Assembly: GCF_030295765.1 (NCBI RefSeq)
Contig: NZ_AP027292.1
Location: 3,877,408 to 3,941,407, forward strand
Direction of reading: 5' to 3'
DNA from: Neptuniibacter halophilus
GTDB lineage: Bacteria > Pseudomonadota > Gammaproteobacteria > Pseudomonadales > Balneatricaceae
DNA: 64,000 nt
Positions 47,913-56,400 of the stretch are shown here, piece after piece (position 1 is the stretch's first letter; each line of letters opens with the position of its first letter). A program made the translations under genes and the position numbers. The notes beneath the pieces are model-generated. The model was not told where the DNA came from and did not search any database. It saw nothing but the letters and a program-made list of their open reading frames with translations.

Positions 47913-48557
47913 ATGGTTAATCGCAACACCCCTCTTCAACGTCATCCTATGAGTCATATCTCTATTGATGATTCTATTCAGCAACAGCAGAGCCTGTTAC
48001 AGGCTGATACTGAAGCCCTCGAAGAACTGGATGCGTTTTATCAGGCGATGCTGGAGGAGTTCGATCCTGCCCTGCAGAAACGCCGGTACCAGACACTGTT
48101 AGATAAAAAGATCTGCAGCCTCTATCGCTTCGAGGGTGTTCTTATCGCTTTACGCTATTGTGACGGGACGCTGGACTGCTTTGATCCCTTAGCCGCTGAG
48201 TTATTGGCAGATGCCGCGCAAAAAGGTGCGTGCAGCAATGCCGCCGTCGCGCAGATTCTGAGGCCTGTGTTTGGTGAACGCCTGACAATGGAAAGCTACA
48301 CCGGCGCCGAACCGAGCTATGCCGACCTGAAACAGGGGTTACTCTACAGTCCGGCGGATCTTGAAGCCGGGTTTAAGGCCGACTACGCCAGCCTTGAAGA
48401 ACATATGTGTGACTGGATTCAGCTATATCAGCGCTGGCTGCACGACTATCTTGCATTCAACCTTGCTCAGATCAGCCACGCTAAAAGCCGCCCGGGCAAA
48501 CAGGCACCAACACCTCTGGAACGCGCACCGGCCCCGGATAAGCTGATTGCAATCTGA
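47913..48557 (+). CDS. Hypothetical protein
   Basis: The 214-residue protein starts at ATG 47913, which has an AAGGA site five bases upstream; the frame opens at 47826. It is soluble, has a glutamine- and glutamate-rich helical first quarter, and a proline/lysine-rich tail. I do not recognise any domain. It has scattered cysteines (four in the middle part) without a metal-binding spacing. It is convergent with the thioesterase gene, four bases apart. Confidence 0.65.
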   Translation: MVNRNTPLQRHPMSHISIDDSIQQQQSLLQADTEALEELDAFYQAMLEEFDPALQKRRYQTLLDKKICSLYRFEGVLIALRYCDGTLDCFDPLAAELLADAAQKGACSNAAVAQILRPVFGERLTMESYTGAEPSYADLKQGLLYSPADLEAGFKADYASLEEHMCDWIQLYQRWLHDYLAFNLAQISHAKSRPGKQAPTPLERAPAPDKLIAI

Positions 48558-48561
48558 GTGA

Positions 48562-48972
48562 TTAGCTGACAAATGAGCGTACCTGAGCGGGCAACTCCAC
48601 CGATTTTTCGGTACGGTGATCGATCCACACCACTTTGGCATAACCAATACTCACCGGTGATTCAGGAGAGCGCTGGCTGTAGATCTCATACTCGGTCATA
48701 AAGCTGGAACGGCCGGGGTCTTTAACATAACAGTCAATCCGTACCCGGTCAGGGTAGACAACGGGTTTGAGGAAGGTGCAACCGACATTAATCACCACGG
48801 GTGCCAGGCCGTTAGGATCCATCTCCACGCCGATCTTCTCAATCAACTGTACCCGTGCTTCCTCTATATATCGGATATAGACCGCATTATTCACATGACC
48901 ATAGGCATCCATATCGCCCCAGCGTACCGGAATCTCACAGCTATAGACCAACTTCCCTTTTTCCTGACTCAT
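48562..48972 (-). CDS. Acyl-CoA thioesterase, 4HBT family
   Basis: The 136-residue hot-dog fold protein carries the 4-hydroxybenzoyl-CoA thioesterase motif WGDMDAYGHVNN, where the first aspartate is catalytic. It is most like the YbgC/FadM-type short thioesterases. I start at ATG 48972 because of a GGGAG site; the frame opens ten codons earlier. Substrate is not known. Confidence 0.85.
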   Translation of the reverse strand: MSQEKGKLVYSCEIPVRWGDMDAYGHVNNAVYIRYIEEARVQLIEKIGVEMDPNGLAPVVINVGCTFLKPVVYPDRVRIDCYVKDPGRSSFMTEYEIYSQRSPESPVSIGYAKVVWIDHRTEKSVELPAQVRSFVS

Positions 48973-49133
48973 ACTCACTCCCGAATGCTTATCCTGCTCC
49001 ACATTATCCTGTTAACCGGTTGTTTAAAATAACAATTTTGATCATCCTTAGGGCTGGATTAATTTTCTCAGTCATAACGACAGTCCCGCCATCCCGGTTG
49101 CCACTGTCTTGAGCTGTATGGAGCCCTTTATTT

Positions 49134-49604
49134 ATGAGTTATCTGATCCCCCTGCTGGTCCTGATCATTATTGTCTTTCTCTACCGCAACCATCAAAAAG
49201 CTAAGCAACAGGCCCGGAACAACCGTCTGGCAGGTGACCAGTTCCTGCAACAGAATGCCGGCAATGAAGGCGTGATCACCACCTCTTCGGGTCTTCAGTA
49301 TAAGGTTCTGGAGTCTGGCAGTGGTGAGTCTCACCCAATTGCCACTTCACGGGTTAAGGTGCATTACCATGGCACCCTGATCGATGGCCGGGTGTTTGAC
49401 AGCTCTGTTGAGCGCGGCGAACCGATTGAGTTTGGTCTGAATCAGGTGATCCGGGGCTGGACTGAAGGCCTGCAGTTGATGGTTGTCGGTGAAAAAACCC
49501 GCCTGTTTATTCCTGCTGATCTGGCTTACGGTGATTCCGCTGCCGGGATCATTACCCCGGGTTCAACCCTGATCTTTGACGTGGAATTACTGGATTTCAG
49601 TTAA
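49134..49604 (+). CDS. Membrane-anchored FKBP-type peptidyl-prolyl isomerase
   Basis: The 156-residue protein begins with a single membrane helix (residues 3-17), a basic linker and a complete FKBP domain: SRVKVHYHGTLIDGRVFDSS, the VIRGWTEGLQLMVVGEK loop and IPADLAYGD. These are the active-site residues of FKBP isomerases. The anchor makes it a membrane folding helper; the orientation is probably with a basic linker in the cytoplasm, but I cannot be sure. The start has a GGAG site. Confidence 0.9.
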   Translation: MSYLIPLLVLIIIVFLYRNHQKAKQQARNNRLAGDQFLQQNAGNEGVITTSSGLQYKVLESGSGESHPIATSRVKVHYHGTLIDGRVFDSSVERGEPIEFGLNQVIRGWTEGLQLMVVGEKTRLFIPADLAYGDSAAGIITPGSTLIFDVELLDFS

Positions 49605-49633
49605 AAAAATGGCGGAGGCAAAATGCCTCCGCC
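49603..49633 (-). terminator. Rho-independent terminator after the porin gene
   Basis: On the minus strand GGCGGAGGC-ATTTT-GCCTCCGCC is followed by ATTTTTTT. It is about 250 bases beyond the porin stop codon and directly faces the FKBP stop codon. Confidence 0.85.
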
Positions 49634-49867
49634 GAAACGCGGTTTCGACAGTCTAACCACGAGTGGATCTGTTTTGCCGAGAGGAAGAAGGAGCAAAAGA
49701 TCCAGGGTGATACCCTGTGCGGCAACCCATTGATGAGAGCCAGGACAAATCCGCACGAGGTAACAGAACGGTTTTGGAGGCCGTCTAAAAACTACACCGC
49801 CGGGAAGCAGTTTTTACACGGTCTCCTGAGGTCGGGTTCGCCGGGTGAAGGGGGACCCGGTGAACCC
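49603..49867 (-). ncRNA. Structured 3' region of the porin transcript (candidate sRNA)
   Basis: Read on the minus strand, this stretch begins 13 bases after the porin stop and holds successive stem-loops: a 13-pair hairpin at 49834-49867 (one G-U), a 20-base imperfect stem at 49776-49826, a TGCGG/CCGCA stem enclosing 49718-49755, a perfect CAGGGT/ACCCTG hairpin at 49703-49717, an 11-pair stem with a two-base bulge at 49665-49703, and CGAAAC/GTTTCG at 49633-49647. It ends in a strong terminator. No known family recognised. Confidence 0.45.
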
Positions 49868-49880
49868 TGAACAAAACCCG

Positions 49881-51086
49881 TTAGAACAGGTTTGTTTTGT
49901 AATCCACAATGAAGCGGATATCGTTGATACGTGGTACAACCGCCGCATCGCCATCAGCCTTCGCCACACGCAGACGCATGCTCAGACCTTTAGCCGCACC
50001 CTCCTGCAGGGTGTATTTAACATCGACGTTGGTTTCACGACGCTGGCCATCATCACCACCGCTGTAATCGATATCCCAGCTCTCGGTATGACGTGCCATC
50101 AGGTGCAGACCCGGTACAGAAGGCACATCGTAGTCGATACGCGCCTGCAGTGACTGCTCATCTTTGGCATTGAAGTCCAGCAACTGAACTGCGCCCCAGG
50201 TAAAGAACTGAGTGTTGTCATCGCCACCCCACTTCTGGTCATATCCGGCGCTGCCACCAATAGTCTGGTAAGCGAGGGTATAAGCCAGATTGCCCTGTGA
50301 CAGGCGTGCAGTCAGACCGGTCAAATGACTGTCGTAATCGCTGCCGTACAGTGCACCATCGTCTTCACCACGCATGTGGGTCAGGTCCAGCATCAGATCG
50401 TAGTCACCCAGTTGCGTCGGGTAAGCCACATTGATGTAGCTCTGCTTCTGGTAATCGTCAGCCACTGCGTACTGCAGGTGCGTGCTCAGACCATTGGCAA
50501 ATTTATAGGTACCACCCAGAGATACGATCTCGTACTCCTCACCATTAACCGCGTAAGGCACAAAGCCCTCCTGGTTGTTCATAGATGCTTCGTCAGAGTA
50601 GATCGCATACACACTGCCATTTTCAAAGCTGGCAGTCGCGTGAACACCCTGTGTGCTCGGCGCGGAGATACGGGATGTCAGGTCGTTCAGCAGTGGCGTC
50701 ATCAGCACCATACGACCGGCATTAATCTGCAGATTGTCCAGCGGTTTGAACTTGATGTATGCCTGTTCCAGCGTGGTATAACCGTCGCCTTCAGGGTTCA
50801 GTACATCAGAGGAGTTAACGGTTTTCTCATCGATCAGCTCAGCCACGTGAACTGCACCCAGACCGAAGCCGATGGTGTCATTCCACATAGGTGAATCAAC
50901 GTCCAGACGAATCGCCTGACCCGCTGCGATGGTATCCGGAATACCCTGATCAAAATCACGGTTCATGTAGAAGGTACGGAAGCCCAGGTCTACATTCCAG
51001 CCGTTGTCCCCTTCTGCCGCCATAGCTTGTGTGCCAGACAGTGCAGTCAGTGCCATGACAGCAACACTCAACTGTTTAAGTTTCAT
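49881..51086 (-). CDS. OprD family outer membrane porin
   Basis: The 401-residue protein has a signal peptide of 23 residues ending TQAMAA and then alternating beta strands of a barrel. The C-terminus ends in a phenylalanine, as outer membrane proteins require, and the last strand (RFIVDYKTNLF) is typical of OprD porins. OprD members pass amino acids, peptides or aromatic acids. It lies downstream of the amino acid ABC importer in the same direction, so it may supply that importer. Confidence 0.83.
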   Translation of the reverse strand: MKLKQLSVAVMALTALSGTQAMAAEGDNGWNVDLGFRTFYMNRDFDQGIPDTIAAGQAIRLDVDSPMWNDTIGFGLGAVHVAELIDEKTVNSSDVLNPEGDGYTTLEQAYIKFKPLDNLQINAGRMVLMTPLLNDLTSRISAPSTQGVHATASFENGSVYAIYSDEASMNNQEGFVPYAVNGEEYEIVSLGGTYKFANGLSTHLQYAVADDYQKQSYINVAYPTQLGDYDLMLDLTHMRGEDDGALYGSDYDSHLTGLTARLSQGNLAYTLAYQTIGGSAGYDQKWGGDDNTQFFTWGAVQLLDFNAKDEQSLQARIDYDVPSVPGLHLMARHTESWDIDYSGGDDGQRRETNVDVKYTLQEGAAKGLSMRLRVAKADGDAAVVPRINDIRFIVDYKTNLF

Positions 51087-51208
51087 TCTGATTTCCTATT
51101 ATTGTTGTTTACAGATCCGGTCATTGCCGGGTTAAACGGACTCAACGCACCCTCCCTGGGTCCACTCGGGTCTCTCCTGTACTGGTTGCGTCGGGTCCGA
51201 ATCTTGTG

Positions 51209-52012
51209 TCAGGCGCCAAGCAACAGCTTGTCGTCATCCAGTTCTTCGCCATCTCCACGCGCTTTGGCGAACAGATTAAGCAGGTCTTTGACGTCGTACT
51301 GGCTGCGCTCTTCACCTTTGAGGTCAAACATCACTTTGCCTTCATGCATCATGATGGTTCGGGTACCGTGATCCAGTGCCTGTCGCATGGAGTGTGTGAC
51401 CATCATCACTGTGAGCTTTTTCTCAGCGACAATCTGGTCGGTAATCTCCATCACCAGCGCAGCCGTTTTAGGGTCGAGTGCCGCGGTATGCTCATCCAGC
51501 AGCAGGATTTTGCTCGGCTGCAGTGCAGACATCAGCAAACTGATCGACTGACGCTGACCACCGGAAAGCAAACCCATCTCGGCATCGAGACGGTTTTCCA
51601 GCCCCAGATTCAGGCGCTTAAGTTGTTCGCGGAACAGCTCACGCAGGTCATCATTCAGCGCCGGCAGCAATCCACCGCGCTTACCCCGCCCGTAAGCCAG
51701 CGCCATGTTTTCCTCGACCGTCATATTGCCGCAGGTACCCGCCAGCGGGTCCTGAAACACACGCGCTACATCACGGGTACGTCCTGCCGCGGATACTTTG
51801 GTCACATCCCAGGCATCAAACAGCAACTTACCGCTGCTGGCACGGATATCACCGGCAATGGTATTCAGCAGCGTGGATTTACCCGCGCCGTTCGAACCGA
51901 TCACGGTGACAAACTCACCCTGCGGAATCTCAAGATCCACACCACGCAGCGCTCGTTTTTCGGTCGCCATGCCGGCATTGAAGGTCACTTTGATATCTTT
52001 ACAACTGATCAT
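51209..52012 (-). CDS. ABC transporter ATP-binding protein (TrpXYZ-like system)
   Basis: The 267-residue ATPase has Walker A GSNGAGKST, signature LSGGQRQS and Walker B ILLLDEHTAALDP, in which the usual DEPT is DEHT; this is characteristic of the ATPases paired with the ABC_sub_bind family. It overlaps the permease gene by four bases. Related streptococcal systems (TrpXYZ) import tryptophan. Confidence 0.87.
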   Translation of the reverse strand: MISCKDIKVTFNAGMATEKRALRGVDLEIPQGEFVTVIGSNGAGKSTLLNTIAGDIRASSGKLLFDAWDVTKVSAAGRTRDVARVFQDPLAGTCGNMTVEENMALAYGRGKRGGLLPALNDDLRELFREQLKRLNLGLENRLDAEMGLLSGGQRQSISLLMSALQPSKILLLDEHTAALDPKTAALVMEITDQIVAEKKLTVMMVTHSMRQALDHGTRTIMMHEGKVMFDLKGEERSQYDVKDLLNLFAKARGDGEELDDDKLLLGA

Positions 52013-52914
52013 GCTTCACCTCCGGCAGCAGCTTTGCGCGCTTTCTGTTCGCGACGGATATGCGGCACGATCAGTGCCAGCGCTACCAGCAACGCAGTAA
52101 TCAGGTTGAGGTCAGAGGTGGTAAAGCCAAGGAAATCAGCATTCAACGCCACCGATACAGCCAAACGGTAAAGCAGCGAGCCGATAATGCAGCTAAAGAT
52201 AATCACCAGCATCGAGCGGCTGCCAAACAGGCTTTCACCGACAATCACCGCCGCCAGACCCACCACAATGGTGCCGATCCCCATGGTCGAATCAGCAAAG
52301 CCATTGGTCTGGGCAAACAACGCCCCGGCCAGTGCAACCAGACCATTCGACAGCGCCAGACCTGCATAGATCTTCTGCTTAATGACAATGCCGTTGGCCT
52401 GTGCCATACGTGGGTTTGCGCCGGTTGCACGCATCCCCATGCCGTACTGGGTATTGAGGAAATAAGCGATCGCCAGACCCACCAGCACAACCACAACCGC
52501 GACAAAGATCACCTTGAGGTACATATTGGAAAGGCCCAGCGCCTCAAACGGTGACAGCACAGTCGGTTCCATAATCAGCGCCAGATTAGGCTTACCCATA
52601 ATCCGCAGATTAATGGTGTAGAGTGCCGTCATGGTCAGGATACTGGCCAGCAGATGCAGAATGTTAAACCGCAAATTCAGCCAGGCGGTTACCATGCCGG
52701 CTGCCGCCCCGCCAATAACCGCGCAGAGGGTCGCCACATAGGCATTCACCCCGGCAAGGATCAGGGCTGCGGCAATCGCCGCGCCCATGGTAAAACTACC
52801 GTCTACTGTCAGATCCGGAAAATCCAGTACACGGAATGTCAGGTATACGCCGATAGCGACCAGCCCGAAAATCAGACCGATCTCCAGCGTACCCAGGAAA
52901 GAAAACAGAGACAT
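52009..52914 (-). CDS. ABC transporter permease (TrpXYZ-like system)
   Basis: The 301-residue inner membrane protein belongs to the branched-chain permease-like group: about eight helices, with TVDGSFTMGAA near residue 35 and GMGMRATGANPRMAQANGI near residue 155. The arginine-rich C-terminal tail is cytoplasmic. It lies between the ATPase (overlap) and the binding protein (17 bases). Confidence 0.88.
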   Translation of the reverse strand: MSLFSFLGTLEIGLIFGLVAIGVYLTFRVLDFPDLTVDGSFTMGAAIAAALILAGVNAYVATLCAVIGGAAAGMVTAWLNLRFNILHLLASILTMTALYTINLRIMGKPNLALIMEPTVLSPFEALGLSNMYLKVIFVAVVVVLVGLAIAYFLNTQYGMGMRATGANPRMAQANGIVIKQKIYAGLALSNGLVALAGALFAQTNGFADSTMGIGTIVVGLAAVIVGESLFGSRSMLVIIFSCIIGSLLYRLAVSVALNADFLGFTTSDLNLITALLVALALIVPHIRREQKARKAAAGGEA

Positions 52915-52931
52915 CAGAGCCTACCTCTAAC

Positions 52932-53900
52932 TTACTGGATCACTTTAGTGGCACGGGCCAATACAGACTGCGGGATCTCAACACCCATCCGCTGTGCCAT
53001 TTTCGGGTTAACGTGCAGCTCAGAACCGTCAGCCACGCGTACCGCAATATCACCTGCGCTTTCACCCTTGAGGATACGTACAACGACTTCACCGGTCTGA
53101 CGACCGATATCTTCGTAATCGAAGCCCAGTGCCGCGACTGCACCACGCTCAACCGCATTGGTTTCTGCAGCAAATACCGGCAGACGACCGTCAATACCCA
53201 CCTTAACCACAGACTCCAGTGCAGTCAGAATGGTGTTATCTGTCGGGCAGTAGATCGCATCCACTTTGCCGATCAGTTTCTGGCTGGCCACCATCACGTC
53301 AGAGGATTTTGGCGAAGGTGCTTCAACAATCTCGATTCCCATCTTGAAGGCTTCAATCTTCAGCAGTTCAACCAGCGCCACGGCGTTTGGCTCACCCGGG
53401 TTGTATGGCACACCCACCCGCTCCAGATTCGGCAGGAACTCCATGATCAGTTCCAGATGCTGCTGTACCGGAGACATATCAGACAGCCCGGTTACGTTCT
53501 TGCCCGGTTTGTCGAAATTGCTCACCAGTTTTGCACTCAACGGATCAGTTACCGCCGAGAAAACCACCGGAATATCCTGCGTCGCGCTGACCGCACTCTG
53601 CGCCGACGGGGTGGAGATCGCTACGATCACATCCGGTGCTTCACCGACCATCTTACGGGCGATCTGTGCCGCGATAGCCGGATTGCCCTGCGCGCTCTCA
53701 TAGGTAAATTTCAGGTTGTCGCCGCTGTAACCATGCTTTGACAGCGTTTCCTTCATACCGTCACGGACGGCATCCAGTGCCGGATGCTCGACGATCGCAG
53801 TGGCAGCGACATAAACAGGCTCAGCCTGCACAGTCATAGAAGCAGAAAGGGAAAATGATGCAGCAGTAACAGCCGCTGCCAGGAAGTTGCGTAGTTTCAT
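52932..53900 (-). CDS. ABC transporter substrate-binding protein, ABC_sub_bind family
   Basis: The 322-residue periplasmic protein starts at ATG 53900 with a GGAG site and has a signal peptide ending SMTVQA. Motifs SAQGNPAIAAQIARKMV, TPSAQSAVSATQDIPVVFSAVTDP and CPTDNTIL are typical of the ABC_sub_bind (TrpX) family. Characterised relatives bind tryptophan or other aromatic amino acids, which agrees with the catabolic genes upstream. The exact ligand is inferred. Confidence 0.88.
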   Translation of the reverse strand: MKLRNFLAAAVTAASFSLSASMTVQAEPVYVAATAIVEHPALDAVRDGMKETLSKHGYSGDNLKFTYESAQGNPAIAAQIARKMVGEAPDVIVAISTPSAQSAVSATQDIPVVFSAVTDPLSAKLVSNFDKPGKNVTGLSDMSPVQQHLELIMEFLPNLERVGVPYNPGEPNAVALVELLKIEAFKMGIEIVEAPSPKSSDVMVASQKLIGKVDAIYCPTDNTILTALESVVKVGIDGRLPVFAAETNAVERGAVAALGFDYEDIGRQTGEVVVRILKGESAGDIAVRVADGSELHVNPKMAQRMGVEIPQSVLARATKVIQ

Positions 53901-53987
53901 TGTTGGCACTCCATTTATTGTTATATTCGCCCCCGATCCGTGCATAACCGGGTGGCATCTCACTTGGCCGCTGTAGGCCGGGTTAAT

Positions 53988-54014
53988 CTGCGGCGCCGGA
54001 TCACGACGCCGCAG
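53988..54014. repeat. Inverted repeat between dehydrogenase and binding-protein genes
   Basis: CTGCGGCG and CGCCGCAG form a perfect eight-pair stem with an eleven-base loop. There is no T-run, so it may be a partial terminator or transcript-processing site before the ABC genes. Confidence 0.45.
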
Positions 54015-54068
54015 GATGTCGAACCTTTTGGGTTTCGGTTCGGGCCTGTGAATTCAGACCCTGTTGAA

Positions 54069-55118
54069 TCAGCCCTGATGACGATCAAATTCCGCGATCC
54101 GCGCAGCACCGATTTTGTCGGCGGCTGCACTGGTAGCGATCGCTTCGCTGTCTGCCAGGGTAAATACTTCGTTGAGGGTCGAGGCGATCTCATCCACCTT
54201 GTTCCAGACCCAGGACTCATCGCTCTTTTCCAGATCACTGGCAACCGCCAGCAAGCCACCGCAGTTAGCGATATAGTCAGGTACGTAGAGAATGCCTTTG
54301 CGCGCCAGAGCCACACCGTGCTCAGGCCGGGTCAATTGGTTGTTGGCTGCGCCGGCAACAATAGTGGCCTGAATCTGCTCAATACTCTGATCGTTAACCA
54401 CCATGCCAAGGGCACAAGGGCTGTAGATATCGACCCGCAGTGAATGAATTTCGGCAGGATCGACAATGGCGATGCCGTAGGTGTCGCGCGCCTGATCTAC
54501 CGCAGCCTGATTCACTTCGGCAGCGTAAACTTCAGCGCCCCGCTCCAGCAGCAGCTCAACCAGCTTAAAGCCGACCTTACCCAGTCCCTGTACGGCAACC
54601 GAAAGACCGTTCAGATCATCACTGCCACGGCGATGTTTTACCGCGGACAGAATGGAGGTCAGAACGCCGTAAGCGGTTACCAGATCAGGTGCCAGCGCAC
54701 CGCGCCCGCCAAGATGAGAAGTACGCTCACCCATCACCTCAACATCCGCTGCGGTCAGACCCACATCAACGCCGGTTTTGATCTTTCCGCCCAGACTCTC
54801 GACAAATTCACCCATGGCGAGAAACGTCGCGCGGCGATCCATGGTCTCAGGGTTGGCGATCATCACCGATTTAGAACCGCCATAATCCAGCCCGGAAAGG
54901 ACCGATTTATAGGTCATCCCTCTGGAGAGACGCAGTACATCGGTAAACGCCTCCTCTGCAGAGGCGTAGTTGCGCAGACGGCAACCACCCACAGCCGGCT
55001 TACCGTTCCATGCGCGGTGAACTGCGCTGATCGCTTTCAGACCCGTTGCAGTATCGAAATGAGCGTAGAGGTTTACATGGCCATCAAACTCAGGATGGTC
55101 AAACAGAACTGTATTCAT
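54069..55118 (-). CDS. Leu/Phe/Val-type amino acid dehydrogenase
   Basis: The 349-residue enzyme oxidatively deaminates an amino acid to its 2-oxo acid with NAD+. The N-terminal catalytic domain has GGCRLRNYAS, and RGMTYKSVLSGLDYGGSKSV with the catalytic lysines. The C-terminal Rossmann domain has the VQGLGKVGFKL motif, followed by an acidic residue that selects NAD. Whether leucine, valine or phenylalanine is used cannot be read from the sequence; the context with aromatic enzymes favours phenylalanine, or a nitrogen-recycling role for the neighbouring transaminase. Confidence 0.88.
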   Translation of the reverse strand: MNTVLFDHPEFDGHVNLYAHFDTATGLKAISAVHRAWNGKPAVGGCRLRNYASAEEAFTDVLRLSRGMTYKSVLSGLDYGGSKSVMIANPETMDRRATFLAMGEFVESLGGKIKTGVDVGLTAADVEVMGERTSHLGGRGALAPDLVTAYGVLTSILSAVKHRRGSDDLNGLSVAVQGLGKVGFKLVELLLERGAEVYAAEVNQAAVDQARDTYGIAIVDPAEIHSLRVDIYSPCALGMVVNDQSIEQIQATIVAGAANNQLTRPEHGVALARKGILYVPDYIANCGGLLAVASDLEKSDESWVWNKVDEIASTLNEVFTLADSEAIATSAAADKIGAARIAEFDRHQG

Positions 55119-55172
55119 TTTTTATGGCTCTTAATTATTTTTATTGTCGGTTTTGCTCTGTAGTGATCGGTG

Positions 55173-56369
55173 CTAGCTGTTGAGCACCTCTCGCAAAGCG
55201 GAGACAAAGTAATCCATACAGGCATCGTTGAGACCGGCGACATTCATCCGGCTCGAATCGATCATGTAGATACTGTGATTCAGGCGCAGGCGTTCGACCT
55301 GCTGAGGGTTGATTCCAAGGAAGGAGAACATGCCAAACTGCCGCTCGATAAAGCTGAAGTCTGCATCGATATCAGACGCGTTGATGCTGGCAACCAGACG
55401 CTGACGCAGACCGCTGATACGCTCCCGCATCTCACCCAGTTCAGTCTGCCATTCCTGATTCAGCGCCGGATCACCGAGAATCGTCTCGACAATCGCAGCA
55501 CCGTGGGAGGGCGGCATCGAGTAATGACTGCGAATCTTGCTGAACAACTGACTGCCAGCCGTAGCGGCCTGTTCCGCATTCGCGGCGATGATAAACAGGG
55601 TGCCGGTGCGCTCACGGTAAAGCCCGAAGTTTTTCGAGCAGGAAGTCGCTGCCACCATTTCCGGGAAACGCTCAGCCAGCATACGCAGACCATAGGCATC
55701 TTCATCCAGACCGGAGCCCAGCCCCTGATAAGCCATATCCACAAACGGGATCAGCCCCTTACGCTGCATTAGCTCAGCTACCGCCAGCCACTGTTCGCGA
55801 TTCAGGTCGGCGCCGCTCGGGTTGTGACAGCAACCGTGCAGGAGCACGATATCACCCCGATCGGCTGTCTCCAGCGCGCTCAGCATGGCATCAAAATCGA
55901 TCGCTTTCAGATCATGGTCATAATACGGGTACTGACAGATCTGCAGACCGGCCCCACCCAGCAGAGGCATATGGTTTGCCCAGGTCGGGGTACTCACCCA
56001 GACCTTTGAGCGATCACTGCAACCGCGCAGAAACTCCGCAGCCATGCGCAATGCACCACAACCACCCGGTGTCTGCGCAGACACAACGCGACGGTCTTTC
56101 AGTACAGGATGCTCAGCACCAAACACCAGTGCGGCTACCCGTTCGTTATAAACCGGAGATCCGGCCGGCGCGGTATAGCTCTTGGTCGTTTCACTCTGTA
56201 ACAGGCGGGCTTCCGCCTGCTGAACTGCACGCATAATGGGTGTATCACCCTGATCGTTCTTATAAACCCCGATACCCAGATCGATCTTCTGCGGATGCGT
56301 GTCTTCACGATAGCTGGCCAGCATAGCCAGAATCGGATCCTGCGGAACAGCGCTCAAATGCTCAAACAT
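55173..56369 (-). CDS. Aromatic-type amino acid aminotransferase (AspC/TyrB family)
   Basis: The 398-residue PLP enzyme belongs to class I aminotransferases of the AspC/TyrB branch. The PLP lysine lies in SCSKNFGLYRERTG, and the residues LHGCCHNPSGAD and MAYQGLGSG bind the cofactor. I use the ATG at 56369 with an AGGGGAA site. The next gene converts aryl-pyruvates, so transamination of Trp, Tyr or Phe to their oxo acids is the likely role; aspartate could also be a substrate. Confidence 0.9.
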   Translation of the reverse strand: MFEHLSAVPQDPILAMLASYREDTHPQKIDLGIGVYKNDQGDTPIMRAVQQAEARLLQSETTKSYTAPAGSPVYNERVAALVFGAEHPVLKDRRVVSAQTPGGCGALRMAAEFLRGCSDRSKVWVSTPTWANHMPLLGGAGLQICQYPYYDHDLKAIDFDAMLSALETADRGDIVLLHGCCHNPSGADLNREQWLAVAELMQRKGLIPFVDMAYQGLGSGLDEDAYGLRMLAERFPEMVAATSCSKNFGLYRERTGTLFIIAANAEQAATAGSQLFSKIRSHYSMPPSHGAAIVETILGDPALNQEWQTELGEMRERISGLRQRLVASINASDIDADFSFIERQFGMFSFLGINPQQVERLRLNHSIYMIDSSRMNVAGLNDACMDYFVSALREVLNS

Positions 56370-56400
56370 GCGATTCCCCTGATGACTTGTCAGACGGCGC

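Noticed and set aside
49683..49760. 25-codon minus-strand ATG frame inside the structured region behind the porin
   Set aside because: No ribosome binding site, serine/arginine-rich content typical of random GC-rich frames, and the region is dominated by stem-loops.
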